Notes: a model not told the origin generated them from the letters alone. Shown: positions 14,893 to 24,648, numbered from the stretch's first letter. The stretch is 64,000 nucleotides of DNA from an uncultured Anaerolineaceae bacterium (GCA_937897615.1 CALCNO010000201.1:248001-312000), one strand, 5' to 3'. Numbers and translations are program-made.

Positions 14893-17370
14893 ATGTTCAA
14901 AACAATTGAGAGAATCAGCAAGTTTCTGGAGATTGAAAGTCAGGGACAGTATAAGAATCGCGTAATCATCGGTGGGTTTGAAAAGTACCTGCCCAATGTG
15001 GTCCCGTTAATGCAATCAGAGAATGTTCCCGTGGAACTGATTAACGCCATTAAAGACACGTTTTCTTCTTATGGACAATTATCCCCAAGAGAACGTGAAA
15101 AGAAAATTGGGCAATTATCTCTTTTGATTGAAAAAGAAGCAGCTATTAAGAGCAAAATAACCCCACTGGTAGAGAAAACTATAGAAACGCAAACACCAGT
15201 GCATCCCGCACCAGTTGTTGAAAAAGCACATGAAAAACCTGCGCCTGCCTCCCCGGCACCATTGATGCCCTCCTACACGAGCAAGTTCTTACAGGCAGAC
15301 ATCACGGTTTTGGAAAAAATCGGCCCCACCAAAAAAAGCCAATTCGCCCAGTTAGGGGTACGCACCATTGGCGACCTATTGTACCTGTTCCCAAGAAGGT
15401 ATGACGATTATTCAAAACTTAAACCGATCAACCGGCTTGAATACGGCGATGAATTAACCGTCATCGCCACAGTTCAAAGTGTGCTATCCACAAAAATGCG
15501 CAACCGCGACCAGTCCAGAGTGGAAGTGGTGGTGAGCGACGGCACCGGATTCCTGCGGTTAGTATTCTTTCGCGGCACGAAATTCCTGCGCACATTTGAA
15601 GCGCAGTTCCCTCACGGGAGGCAACTGGTTGTTTCTGGCAAAGTGACCATGTACCTTGGCCGGTTGCAAATGGACAACCCCAGTTTTGAGGACCTCGATC
15701 AGGCTCACCTGAACACCAATGGCATCATTCCTGTCTATCCATTGACTTCAGGACTTTCCCAAAAGCTGGTACGCAACACCACCAGCCAGGCGATCAATTA
15801 TTGCGTTAATCACATTGGCGATTACCTGCCGGAAAACATCAAGCGAAAAACAGGACTGATCGATCTGCCGGTTGCCCTGCACCAGGTACATTATCCCCAA
15901 TCGCTTGATCTGCTCCAAAAGGCACAAAGTCGCCTTGCGTTTGACGAGATTTTCCTGCTGCAACTTGGGGTGCTCCAGCAAAAAAAGAACTGGGTATCAC
16001 AGCCTGCGCAGAAATATCCTGTAACCACAGAGATGCAGCAAGGCTTTATCGGTTCACTCCCCTACCAATTAACCGGTGCGCAAAACAGGGTTATGAGCCA
16101 GATCATCCAGGACTTATCCTCGGGTGCGCCGATGAACCGGCTGCTGCAGGGCGATGTAGGCTCCGGCAAAACAGTGGTGGCGGCATTTGCAGCACTTGTG
16201 GTCATCAAGGCTGGTGCGCAGGTGGCCATCATGGCTCCCACGAGCATCCTTGCCGAGCAGCATTTCCGCTCGTTGACCAGCCTGCTCACAACTCTCAAGG
16301 GCGCAGATTTGGCGCTTCAAGGAGACGAGGTCAGGCTGCTGACCGGTGAAACCAACTCCAAAGACCGTGAGGAAATCAAGGCCAGTTTGTTGGATGGTAA
16401 GGTAAAACTTTTGATCGGCACCCATGCACTGATCGAAGACCCCATCCAATTCCAAAACCTGCAACTGGTTGTGATCGATGAGCAGCACCGTTTTGGCGTA
16501 TCACAGCGGGCAGCGCTCCGGCAAAAAGGCCAAAATCCGCACCTGCTGGTGATGAGCGCCACCCCAATCCCACGTTCTCTAGCGCTCACATTGTATGGTG
16601 ACCTGGAGCTTTCGGTAATGGACGAAATGCCAGCAGGGCGCAAACCCGTAGAAACGCACATCCTTAGCCCTGTTGAACGCGAAAGAGCCTACCAGATCAT
16701 CCGCGCGCACATTAAGCAGGGGCATCAGGCTTTCATCGTCTATCCACTCATCGAGGGAGATGAGGAGGGCGAGGTAAAAGCCGCCGTTGATGATTATGAT
16801 GTGCTGCAAGAAGAGATCTTCCCGGATATGAAAATCGGCTTACTGCATGGGCGTATGCCAGCTGAGGAAAAAGAAAAAGTGATGACCGCCTTCCTCAACA
16901 AGGAGTTTCCGGTGCTCGTTTCCACTACCGTGATCGAGGTAGGCGTGGATATCCCCAATGCGACGGTGATGATGATCGAAGGTGCCAACCGCTTTGGCCT
17001 GGCGCAGTTGCACCAATTGCGCGGCCGGGTTGGGCGCAACCAGGAGCAATCCATCTGCCTGCTTGTCCCGGAAAACGAGGATACCACCGAGAATGAACGC
17101 CTGATGGCAATGGTGGAAAGCAATGACGGCTTCATCCTTGCAGAAAAAGACCTGCAGCAGCGCGGCCCCGGCGATTTTATCGGCTACCGCCAATCCGGTT
17201 TTGCCGATTTGAAGATGGCCAAGATCACAGATGTGCACTTGATCGAAAAAGCCAGGGAGACCGCAGAGACGCTGTTCGCAGAGGATCCGCTGCTGGAAAA
17301 GCCTGAAAATGCGATAATATTACAGAGGTTATCTGCTTTTTGGCAGTCAGATAAAAGTGATATTAGTTAG
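14893..17370 (+). CDS. recG: ATP-dependent DNA helicase RecG with N-terminal extension
   Basis: RecG reverses stalled replication forks and branch-migrates Holliday junctions. The protein has 825 residues, about 130 more than usual. The extra N-terminal part (1-130) is helical and charged, ending in a Pro/Ala-rich linker. The wedge domain follows (GPTKKSQFAQLGVRTIGDLLYLFPRRY), then helicase motifs: GDVGSGKTVVA (Walker A), DEQHRFG (motif II), MSATPIPRSL, STTVIEVGVDIP and QLRGRVGR. It is downstream of the fakAB genes, the same order as in Gram-positive bacteria, and 12 bases before coaD. Confidence 0.95.
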   Translation: MFKTIERISKFLEIESQGQYKNRVIIGGFEKYLPNVVPLMQSENVPVELINAIKDTFSSYGQLSPREREKKIGQLSLLIEKEAAIKSKITPLVEKTIETQTPVHPAPVVEKAHEKPAPASPAPLMPSYTSKFLQADITVLEKIGPTKKSQFAQLGVRTIGDLLYLFPRRYDDYSKLKPINRLEYGDELTVIATVQSVLSTKMRNRDQSRVEVVVSDGTGFLRLVFFRGTKFLRTFEAQFPHGRQLVVSGKVTMYLGRLQMDNPSFEDLDQAHLNTNGIIPVYPLTSGLSQKLVRNTTSQAINYCVNHIGDYLPENIKRKTGLIDLPVALHQVHYPQSLDLLQKAQSRLAFDEIFLLQLGVLQQKKNWVSQPAQKYPVTTEMQQGFIGSLPYQLTGAQNRVMSQIIQDLSSGAPMNRLLQGDVGSGKTVVAAFAALVVIKAGAQVAIMAPTSILAEQHFRSLTSLLTTLKGADLALQGDEVRLLTGETNSKDREEIKASLLDGKVKLLIGTHALIEDPIQFQNLQLVVIDEQHRFGVSQRAALRQKGQNPHLLVMSATPIPRSLALTLYGDLELSVMDEMPAGRKPVETHILSPVERERAYQIIRAHIKQGHQAFIVYPLIEGDEEGEVKAAVDDYDVLQEEIFPDMKIGLLHGRMPAEEKEKVMTAFLNKEFPVLVSTTVIEVGVDIPNATVMMIEGANRFGLAQLHQLRGRVGRNQEQSICLLVPENEDTTENERLMAMVESNDGFILAEKDLQQRGPGDFIGYRQSGFADLKMAKITDVHLIEKARETAETLFAEDPLLEKPENAIILQRLSAFWQSDKSDIS

Positions 17371-17382
17371 TCAGGAGAGAGG

Positions 17383-17907
17383 ATGATTAAAGCTGTTTTC
17401 CCGGGGTCGTTTGACCCCATTCACAACGGGCACATTGATATTGCCACCAGAGCCGCCAGGATTGTGGACGAACTGGTGGTAGCTGTATACGACAAACCCC
17501 TCAAGAGTTTCCTTTTTTCTCCTGAAGCCCGCATGGATATGGTCAAAGAGGTTTTCAAAAACAATCCTAAAGTGACCGTGTGCGGTTACAGCGGACTGAC
17601 GGTCAAATTCTGCGAACAGATCGGCGCCCAGGTAATGATTCGCGGCCTGCGTGTTTTTTCCGATTTTGAATATGAGTTCCGCATGGCCCTGGCCAACCAC
17701 CGCCTTTCTTCCAGTGTAGAAATGATGGCCCTGATCACCAGCGAGGAACACTCCTTCCTTTCCTCCACCACCGTCCGTGAGATCGCTTCGCTTGGCGGCG
17801 ACGTCACCACGATGGTGCCGCCTTACGTAGCCAAGATCCTTCACACCCAGTTTGCTTCACTTGGAGACAACCATTCGGTAATGCCAACACAGAATATGCG
17901 AGATTAA
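17383..17907 (+). CDS. coaD: Phosphopantetheine adenylyltransferase
   Basis: CoaD makes dephospho-CoA from 4'-phosphopantetheine and ATP. The 174-residue protein has the nucleotidyltransferase motif PGSFDPIHNGH at 7-17, RGLRVFSDFEYEFRMA and the C-terminal SSTTVREIA (ISSSxxR-type) motif. The C-terminal tail is slightly longer than usual. AGGAGAG lies just before the ATG, 12 bases after recG, so the two are co-transcribed. Confidence 0.95.
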   Translation: MIKAVFPGSFDPIHNGHIDIATRAARIVDELVVAVYDKPLKSFLFSPEARMDMVKEVFKNNPKVTVCGYSGLTVKFCEQIGAQVMIRGLRVFSDFEYEFRMALANHRLSSSVEMMALITSEEHSFLSSTTVREIASLGGDVTTMVPPYVAKILHTQFASLGDNHSVMPTQNMRD

Positions 17908-17944
17908 TCTGGCCCAATGCTTGCATCTATTATTTGCAATTCGT

Positions 17945-17962
17945 TATAATGAAAGCAGGAGT
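17945..17962 (+). promoter_or_regulatory. -10 box and ribosome binding site of the coiled-coil gene
   Basis: TATAAT (17945-17950) would start RNA near 17957. AGGAGT (17957-17962) lies 7 bases before ATG 17970. The RNA start rules out the in-frame TTG start at 17934 and decides for 17970. Confidence 0.5.
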
Positions 17963-17969
17963 GGTCAAA

Positions 17970-18473
17970 ATGGATATCTTACATCTGGTTGATCGTTTGG
18001 AAGAGTTGTTTAACGAAAGTCGTCCCGTCCCATTCACACACAGTGTGGTTGTTGACGAAGACCGCCTGCTGGATTTGATTGACCAGATGCGCATCACCAT
18101 CCCTGAAGAAATTAAAAAGGCGCAGCAGCTCCTGGCTCAAAAAGATAGGATTCTCGCTCAGGCACAGGAAGAGGGAAACCGAACCATTGCGCTTGCGCGC
18201 GAAAAAAGTGAAAAACTGGTCGAAAAGGATTCGGTCACCCAGGCAGCCCAGGTGCGCGCAGATCAGTTGCTTGCACAGGCCAAAAGCGAGTGCGCGCAAA
18301 CAAAAAGGGAAGCCGACGAGTATGTGCTTACTACATTGACCAATCTTTCGAAAGAAATGGAACAATCCCTCGCTCAGGTAAAGAATGGCATTCTTGCCCT
18401 GCAGGTGGAAAAACGCAAAGGCGAAACGCAGCCACAGCCTCAACCTCAGGTTGAATCCCAAACACCGGCATAG
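17970..18473 (+). CDS. Coiled-coil protein of unknown function
   Basis: A 167-residue protein without membrane segments. It begins MDILHLVDRLEELF, includes a loop with Val/Asp residues, and then a long heptad-like helix rich in Ala, Gln, Glu and Lys (about 55-150, such as QLLAQKDRILAQAQEEG). The tail is Gln/Pro-rich (QPQPQPQ). The helix resembles those of ATP synthase b subunits and DivIVA-like proteins, but no membrane anchor is present. It follows coaD after a 62-base gap with its own promoter, and it is followed by a strong terminator. Comparable genes beside coaD in related bacteria suggest a cell-envelope or division role; this is a weak inference. Confidence 0.7.
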   Translation: MDILHLVDRLEELFNESRPVPFTHSVVVDEDRLLDLIDQMRITIPEEIKKAQQLLAQKDRILAQAQEEGNRTIALAREKSEKLVEKDSVTQAAQVRADQLLAQAKSECAQTKREADEYVLTTLTNLSKEMEQSLAQVKNGILALQVEKRKGETQPQPQPQVESQTPA

Positions 18474-18476
18474 AAA

Positions 18477-18506
18477 AAGCCCCTCGTGTGTACGAGGGGC
18501 TTTTTA
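18477..18506. terminator. Terminator between the coiled-coil gene and lon
   Basis: An 11-bp stem (18477-18487 with 18492-18502) with a GTGT loop, followed by T residues, and preceded by A residues, stops both convergent units. Confidence 0.9.
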
Positions 18507-18512
18507 TTATCC

Positions 18513-21014
18513 TCACTTCTCCCGCTTGTGTTCCCGTCCTTCGTTCTTCAGCATTGCTTTCACTTTTTTAATGATCGGGTTTTCGCCCCCGTTTTGAGCA
18601 TGCACGGCCAATTTGATCACTTCATCCATGTGCCTGACGTATTCGATCTTCACGTCTTCCAGCACCTTCTTCGGCACCTCGACCAGATCCTTTTTGTTCT
18701 TTTCGGGCAGCAGGATGATTTTCAGCCCTGCACGGTAAGCCGCCAACACTTTTTCTCTGACACCGCCAATGGGCAGCACATTGCCGCGCAGCGTTATTTC
18801 GCCCGTCATGCCCAGATCTTTGTAGACCCTTCTATCGGATAGCGCCGAAAACAACGCCGTGGCAATGGTGATGCCGGCGCTGGGGCCGTCCTTGGGGATT
18901 GCGCCTTCCGGGATATGAATATGGATATCCAGGCTCTCAAACACCTCAGGATCAATATTGAGCGCGGCAGAACGCGATTTGAGATAGGAAAGTGCTGCCT
19001 GCGCCGACTCTTGCATCACATCGCCAATTTGCCCGGTGACCTGCAGATTCCCCTTGCCTTCCAGGATAAGCACCTCCACCGGCATGATCTCGCCACCGTT
19101 TTCGGTCCAGGCAATCGCAGTCGCAACCCCCACTTCGTCCTGGCGTTCCGCCTCGGTCATGAAGAATTGCGGAGGCCCAAGGAATTTTTCGATCACTCGC
19201 GGGGTGATTGCCTTGGTGACGCGCCGTTTCTCCGCCTTCTGGCGCGCTTCTTTGCGCAGGAGTTGCCCGATCTCACGTTCCAGGTTACGCACTCCGGCTT
19301 CATAAGTGTATTCACGGATAATCTTCTGGATGGAAGCATCATCAAAAGCTACATCCTCTGCCTCAAAGCCATTTTCCTGCAGCTGCTTGGGAATGAGGAA
19401 CTTCCGCGCAATTTCAACCTTTTCCTCTTCGATGTAGCCAGGAAATTCAATCACTTCCATGCGGTCCAGCAGCGCAGGCGGAATGGAGCCAAGGCTGTTG
19501 GAGGTGGTGATGAACATCACCTTACTGAGGTCAAACGCCAGTTCAAGGTAATGGTCTGAAAAAGCATGATTCTGTTCGGGATCGAGCACTTCCAGCAGAG
19601 CGGAAGAAGGATCGCCGCGAAAATCAGAGCCAAGCTTGTCAATTTCATCCAGCATGAAGAGCGGATTGAGCGTGCCGGCGCGGCGCATCGTCTGCAAAAT
19701 GCGGCCCGGCATGGCACCAATGTAAGTACGTCGGTGCCCACGGATCTCAGCTTCGTCGCGTACGCCGCCCAGAGAAAGGCGCACAAACTTCCGCCCCAGT
19801 GCAGCGGCAATGGATTGGCCAAGAGAGGTCTTGCCGGTACCCGGAGGGCCGGTAAAGCAAAGGATGGGTTGGCGCTCTTTTTTAGGCTTGAGGCTGCGCA
19901 CCGCAATGTACTCCAGAATGCGGTCTTTGGCTTTTCCAAGCCCATAATGATTCTCGTCGAGGATTTTGGCAGCGTGTTTCACGTTGAGATTATCGGTGGT
20001 CGTCACATCCCAGGGCAGTTCCAGAATCCAATCCAGATATGTCCGGATGATGCCAACCTCCGGCGCCATTGCCGGCATCTGGGTCAAGCGCTCAATTTCT
20101 TTTTTCGCCTGTTTCCTGGCCTCCTCAGGCATGGCCGTGTCTTCCACCTTTTTCCGTAGCTCATTAATCTCGCGCGTCCAAATATCACCTTCCCCCAATT
20201 CATTCTGGATGGCCTTAAGCTGCTCGCGCAAGAAAAACTCCCGCTGCGAACGGTCAACCTCGCTCTGCACCCGCGTTTGAATCTCATCTTCAAGTTGAAG
20301 GACGTCTAATTCCTGTGCCAGCAGCCAGTTGATCTTCTTGAGCCGATCCTTTGGCTCAATGATCCGCAATAACTCCAGGCGCTCAGAAAAAGGCAGGGAG
20401 ATGGCAGTGGCAATCATATCTGCCAACCAGCCGGGTTCCGAGATATTCACGGAAAACAGGTGCGCTTCATCCGGCAGGCTGCGATCCAACTGTACGCACT
20501 TCTCGAACAGGTCGCGTGAGGTGCGCATCAGGGCTTCAATCTGTCGGTCAGAGATGGTACTTTCTCTGATGACGAAACCGCGCACCCAGTTGAACTGCTC
20601 ATCTTCAACGATCTCAGTGATGCGAATGCGGCGCCTGCCCTGCACAAGCGCGGAAGCGTTGCCATCCTGCAAGGAAAGCAAGCGCCCCACAGCAATTTCT
20701 ACCCCAATATCTACAAAATCACCCGGCTTAGGCTTTTCGATATCGCCATCTTTCAACACCAGCGCAATCATTGTTCCGCCGTGTTTCTGGACATAATTGA
20801 TGGCTTCCAGGTTGGTGCCGGGAGAAACAAAGATTGGTGAGACCATGCGCGGAAAGACCACAATGTCGCGCATGATCAAGAGTGGGCAATAGATCAGCCC
20901 GTTTTCGTCGGGGGTGGCATCGCTTACCTGGTAGAGTTCATCAGTCCTTTGATACAGAGCTGTGGTAAATTCTTCCGGGTTGTCTAGGCGTTTTTTCCAA
21001 TCGTCTCTCATCAT
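18513..21014 (-). CDS. lon: ATP-dependent protease Lon (LonA)
   Basis: An 833-residue Lon that degrades misfolded and regulatory proteins in the cytosol. Order: N-terminal substrate-binding domain (about 40-240), AAA+ module with GPPGTGKTSLGQSIA (Walker A) and MLDEIDKLG (Walker B), and the C-terminal protease domain with the catalytic dyad Ser712 (PKDGPSAG) and Lys755, 43 residues apart as in E. coli. The ATG overlaps the folC stop by 4 bp (21011-21014), so the two are translationally coupled; the pairing folC-lon is unusual but consistent with an operon. Confidence 0.96.
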   Translation of the reverse strand: MMRDDWKKRLDNPEEFTTALYQRTDELYQVSDATPDENGLIYCPLLIMRDIVVFPRMVSPIFVSPGTNLEAINYVQKHGGTMIALVLKDGDIEKPKPGDFVDIGVEIAVGRLLSLQDGNASALVQGRRRIRITEIVEDEQFNWVRGFVIRESTISDRQIEALMRTSRDLFEKCVQLDRSLPDEAHLFSVNISEPGWLADMIATAISLPFSERLELLRIIEPKDRLKKINWLLAQELDVLQLEDEIQTRVQSEVDRSQREFFLREQLKAIQNELGEGDIWTREINELRKKVEDTAMPEEARKQAKKEIERLTQMPAMAPEVGIIRTYLDWILELPWDVTTTDNLNVKHAAKILDENHYGLGKAKDRILEYIAVRSLKPKKERQPILCFTGPPGTGKTSLGQSIAAALGRKFVRLSLGGVRDEAEIRGHRRTYIGAMPGRILQTMRRAGTLNPLFMLDEIDKLGSDFRGDPSSALLEVLDPEQNHAFSDHYLELAFDLSKVMFITTSNSLGSIPPALLDRMEVIEFPGYIEEEKVEIARKFLIPKQLQENGFEAEDVAFDDASIQKIIREYTYEAGVRNLEREIGQLLRKEARQKAEKRRVTKAITPRVIEKFLGPPQFFMTEAERQDEVGVATAIAWTENGGEIMPVEVLILEGKGNLQVTGQIGDVMQESAQAALSYLKSRSAALNIDPEVFESLDIHIHIPEGAIPKDGPSAGITIATALFSALSDRRVYKDLGMTGEITLRGNVLPIGGVREKVLAAYRAGLKIILLPEKNKKDLVEVPKKVLEDVKIEYVRHMDEVIKLAVHAQNGGENPIIKKVKAMLKNEGREHKREK

Positions 21015-22363
21015 TTATCCTGGTTCTTCATAAGTATGATCTCTTTTGCCGCTGCTGCCACAAAGATACTGCCGGTTACAAGGATTGCATCCGCTTTTTC
21101 CTGTACAAACGCCACATCCAGGGCAGTTTCCAGGCTATCGGTAACGATTGATTGATACCCCATCTCCCTGGCAATATCGCCAAGCTGTGCCGGCTCCAGT
21201 GCTCGCGGGTGAATACTCTTCGTCATAATCATAACATCAGATATGGGCAGCAATGAAGCAAACATCCCTTTGATATCCTTGTCCTCTGAAACCCCAAAGA
21301 CAAGAACGACTTTTTTGTCTTTCAGGTACTCGCGCACTGTAAGGCTCAGCTTTTTAGCGCTGTCGGCATTATGCGCAGAGTCCACAATTACCAACGGGGA
21401 ATGTTGCACCACCTCAAAGCGGCAAGGCCAACTGGCGTTTTGAAATCCCTTTTGGATGATCGAGTCTTCGAGGTTAAAGCCCTTATTCGCCAATTCCTTC
21501 AAAACACAATATGCAGTTACAGCATTTTCCACCTGGTGAAATCCTACCAGGGGAATATGGAAACGCAGACCCTCCTCTGGGGCAGTTTTTCTCTGCAAAT
21601 CAAATACCTGCTTTTCCAGGTCGTGCTCAATGACGGAATACGTAAACAGATGATCCACCCGGTAAAGTGGAGCCTGGCGTGCTTTAGCGATCTCTTCCAA
21701 TACCCCATACACCTGTGGATAACCCTGCGGCGCAACCACCACCGCGCGGCCTTGCTTGATGATGCCGCCTTTTTCGGCTGCAATCTTTTCAATGGTATCT
21801 CCCAGGATGTTCATGTGATCGTAAGAAAGTGAGGTAATCACCGACATCAAGGGATCCACAATATTCGTGGCATCCAGCCTGCCGCCCAATCCTACCTCGA
21901 CAACGGCAATGTCCACCTTTTTTTCAGCAAAATACTTGAAGGCAATGGCAGTAGTGATCTCGAAAGTAGTGATTTCCGGGATTTCCTGCAAACCTGGCTT
22001 GAGTTGTTCTACGAATTCAACCAGCTCCTCATGCAACATTGGAGAACGATTGACCTGGATACGCTCCACATAGTCATGCAAGTGCGGTGAGGTGTACAAC
22101 CCCACCCTGTAACCAGCCTGCTGCAGAGCAGAGGCAACAAAAACCGAAGTGCTGCCCTTTCCCTTGGTACCGGCAACATGGATGACTGGATAGTGTGACT
22201 GCGGATTCCCCAGCCGTTCCGCTAACCTCCTCATTCGGTCAAGGTTGAATTTTTCCGGCGAGTAGCGCAACTGGCGCGTCAGGCTGTAATCGACAAAACT
22301 GTACAGGTAGTCCAAAGCAGCATCATAAGCGGTTTTCATTTTGGCTATACTCATTAATCCCAT
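21011..22363 (-). CDS. folC: Folylpolyglutamate synthase / dihydrofolate synthase
   Basis: A 450-residue Mur-ligase-fold enzyme that adds glutamate to folates (and may make dihydrofolate from dihydropteroate). The P-loop HVAGTKGKGSTSVFVASAL, LYTSPHLHDYVER, FEITTAIAFKYF, VEVGLGGRLDATN and VVDSAHNADSAKKL motifs are all present. A TATAAT box ends 5 bases before ATG 22363 and there is no ribosome binding site, so the message is probably leaderless. An internal ATG 9 bases on is an alternative. Confidence 0.94.
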   Translation of the reverse strand: MGLMSIAKMKTAYDAALDYLYSFVDYSLTRQLRYSPEKFNLDRMRRLAERLGNPQSHYPVIHVAGTKGKGSTSVFVASALQQAGYRVGLYTSPHLHDYVERIQVNRSPMLHEELVEFVEQLKPGLQEIPEITTFEITTAIAFKYFAEKKVDIAVVEVGLGGRLDATNIVDPLMSVITSLSYDHMNILGDTIEKIAAEKGGIIKQGRAVVVAPQGYPQVYGVLEEIAKARQAPLYRVDHLFTYSVIEHDLEKQVFDLQRKTAPEEGLRFHIPLVGFHQVENAVTAYCVLKELANKGFNLEDSIIQKGFQNASWPCRFEVVQHSPLVIVDSAHNADSAKKLSLTVREYLKDKKVVLVFGVSEDKDIKGMFASLLPISDVMIMTKSIHPRALEPAQLGDIAREMGYQSIVTDSLETALDVAFVQEKADAILVTGSIFVAAAAKEIILMKNQDK

Positions 22364-22368
22364 TCTAT

Positions 22369-22374
22369 ATTATA
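22369..22374 (-). promoter_or_regulatory. -10 box of folC-lon (leaderless)
   Basis: A perfect TATAAT on the minus strand lies 5 bases before the folC ATG. The predicted start site coincides with the start codon. Confidence 0.45.
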
Positions 22375-22443
22375 TTAACGGTGGGATTGTAATTGAGCGG
22401 AATTCAGATGGCAAGAGCAACTTCACAAAAAGAGAGAAAAGTC

Positions 22444-22725
22444 ATGGTTTCTTTACTCACAATCAAGTATTCTATCCCCGGCTGCCAATCACTAAAAGAA
22501 AAACGTTCCGCAATACAACCGCTAATCGCCCGTATCCGCAAAGAGTTCAATGTTTCGTTGTCTGAAGTTGGCCTGCAAGACATTGTGCAAAGCGCCTGGA
22601 TTGGCGTAGTCTGTGTTTCAAACGACTCAGCCCATAATGCGCAGGTACTGGAGAAAGTTGTGCACTTTTCCGAAGAGTATTTCCCCAACCTGCAAATCCT
22701 TGAACATCATATTGAAAATTACTGA
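22444..22725 (+). CDS. DUF503 (YlxP-like) protein
   Basis: A 93-residue protein of the DUF503 family, small ferredoxin-like-fold proteins of unknown role often found near nusA/rbfA in Gram-positives. Recognised by MVSLLTIKYSIPGCQSLKEKRSA at the N-terminus and FNVSLSEVGLQD, the family core. ATG 22444 matches where relatives start; the frame is open back to 22393 (TTG) and an ATG at 22408, so an N-terminal extension of up to 17 residues is possible. It stands between folC (divergent) and the radical-SAM pair. Confidence 0.8.
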   Translation: MVSLLTIKYSIPGCQSLKEKRSAIQPLIARIRKEFNVSLSEVGLQDIVQSAWIGVVCVSNDSAHNAQVLEKVVHFSEEYFPNLQILEHHIENY

Positions 22726-22767
22726 TCCACAATTCAGTTACGTTAATTCCCTTGATAGGAGTATTTT

Positions 22768-24648
22768 TTGCTGCATTCACCCGCTGAAATTCGTTCCAAA
22801 TTGGACGCCTTCTTATTATCGGTACAAAAACCAGGTCGCTATGTTGGGGGAGAATACGGGCAGGTAATCAAAGATTGGAACTCCGTCAAAACTCGCTTTG
22901 CGCTGGTCTTCCCGGACCTGTACGATATTGGCGTTCCTAACCTGGGAATCACCATTCTCTATGACCTGATCAACACGCGCGAAGATGCGCTTTGCGAGCG
23001 CGCTTATCTGCCCTGGCTGGATATGGAAAGCCAGATGCGCGAGAGACAAATTCCCCTCTACACGCTGGAAAGCTTCCACGCGCTTGCCGATTTTGATATC
23101 ATCGGCTTCACCCTGCCGTACGAGACCTTGTACACCAACGTTTTGAATGCACTGGACCTGGCGCAAATCCCGCTCCATTCCTCCGAGCGTGATGAATCCC
23201 ATCCATTAATCATCGCTGGTGGGCATGCCGCCTATAACCCAGAGCCCATGTCCGCTTTCATCGATGCCTTTGTCATCGGCGAAGGCGAAGAGATCATCCA
23301 CGAGATCATTGAAGCGGTATCAGCTGCCAAAGACAAAAAACAAAGCCGCGTAGAATTGCTCAACGCGTTGCAACAAATCCCGGGAATTTATGTGCCGCGC
23401 TTCTATGAGGCGGCCTATAATGCAGACGGCTCGACCAAGTCGATTGCTCCCATTAGCGAGGTTTACCCTCAAAAAATCAATAAACGCTTTGTACCAAAAC
23501 TACCGGATCCACCTTCCCGGTTTCTGGTTCCGTCCGTAGATGTGGTGCACAATCGCATTGCAATTGAGATCATGCGCGGCTGCACGCGCGGCTGCCGCTT
23601 TTGCCATGCCGGCATTGTTAATCGCCCCGTACGCGAAAGAAGCGTTGAACAAATAGTAAGCTCCATCGAAAAGGCACTGGTGCAAACCGGTTACGAGGAA
23701 ATTGCGCTGTTATCTTTATCCTCTAGTGACTACACGCAATTACCGCAATTAGTAGACACGTTGGCAGAAAAATTCGCACAGCGCAATCTTACCGTCTCGC
23801 TTCCCTCACTGAGAATTGAATCCTTTTCTATTGATGTCATGGAAAAGCTGCGCTCTTCGCGCCAGGGTGGCTTTACGCTTGCGCCGGAAGCCGCCTCCGA
23901 TGCCATGCGCAACCGCATCAACAAGCCAATTTCGCAGGAGATGCTCCTTTCCACCACCAACGCCATTTACGCTGCCGGTTGGACTAACATCAAACTGTAC
24001 TTCATGATCGGACAGCCCGATGAAACATTGGAAGATGTGCAAGCGATTGCCGACCTGTGCAAATCGGTGATCCAGGAAGGCCGCAAGATCATTGGCAAAA
24101 AAGCCAATCTCCATGCCGGTGTGAGCACCTTTGTTCCCAAGCCGCATACCCCCTTTCAATGGGCAGCGCTGGATACCCTGCCCGCGATGCTGGAAAAACA
24201 AAACCTGCTCAAAGACCAGCTGCGCGGCCCCGGCCTGCGCATGACCTGGTCAAATCCGCGCGAGACATTGCTGGAAAGCGCCCTCTCGCGCGGCGACCGC
24301 CGCCTGGGAGCGGTGATCGAAACTGCCTGGAGACGCGGCGCAAAGTTCGATGCCTGGCAGGATCAGTTCAACTTTAATGCCTGGATGGATGCTTTTGACG
24401 AAGTTGGCATCCCCTATCAGTTTTATACATCCAGAGAACATGCGCTCGCTGAAGTTTTCCCGTGGGATCACATCAATCCCGGGGTCAATCGCAAATTCCT
24501 GGAAACAGAATACCTCAAGTCGCAAAAGGGAGAACTAACCGGTGACTGCCGCGAAGGCTGCTTTTCCTGCGGCATCCTGCCCACCTTTCTCAACGTCCGC
24601 CGCGAGAACCCGGGATCGCAATGGCTGTGCCCGGAGGTGCAATCATGA
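22768..24648 (+). CDS. Radical SAM protein with N-terminal B12-binding-like domain (TIGR03960 type)
   Basis: A 626-residue radical SAM enzyme. The N-terminal 200 residues resemble a cobalamin-binding fold (FPDLYDIGVPNLGITIL, GGHAAYNPEPM); the radical SAM core starts at about 265 with RGCTRGCRFCHAG, the CxxxCxxC cluster motif. The C-terminus has a second Cys set (CREGCFSCG). Members of this group form a pair with a DUF2344 protein, and here that gene overlaps by 4 bp. The reaction is unknown; the pair often neighbours RNA-processing genes. The start is TTG with AGGAG 7 bases before it. Confidence 0.88.
   Translation: MLHSPAEIRSKLDAFLLSVQKPGRYVGGEYGQVIKDWNSVKTRFALVFPDLYDIGVPNLGITILYDLINTREDALCERAYLPWLDMESQMRERQIPLYTLESFHALADFDIIGFTLPYETLYTNVLNALDLAQIPLHSSERDESHPLIIAGGHAAYNPEPMSAFIDAFVIGEGEEIIHEIIEAVSAAKDKKQSRVELLNALQQIPGIYVPRFYEAAYNADGSTKSIAPISEVYPQKINKRFVPKLPDPPSRFLVPSVDVVHNRIAIEIMRGCTRGCRFCHAGIVNRPVRERSVEQIVSSIEKALVQTGYEEIALLSLSSSDYTQLPQLVDTLAEKFAQRNLTVSLPSLRIESFSIDVMEKLRSSRQGGFTLAPEAASDAMRNRINKPISQEMLLSTTNAIYAAGWTNIKLYFMIGQPDETLEDVQAIADLCKSVIQEGRKIIGKKANLHAGVSTFVPKPHTPFQWAALDTLPAMLEKQNLLKDQLRGPGLRMTWSNPRETLLESALSRGDRRLGAVIETAWRRGAKFDAWQDQFNFNAWMDAFDEVGIPYQFYTSREHALAEVFPWDHINPGVNRKFLETEYLKSQKGELTGDCREGCFSCGILPTFLNVRRENPGSQWLCPEVQS

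Noticed and set aside
15574..15589. Sigma-54-like GGCACG...GC inside recG
   Set aside because: The GG-GC spacing is 12 instead of 10 bases and the site lies in the middle of a coding region.
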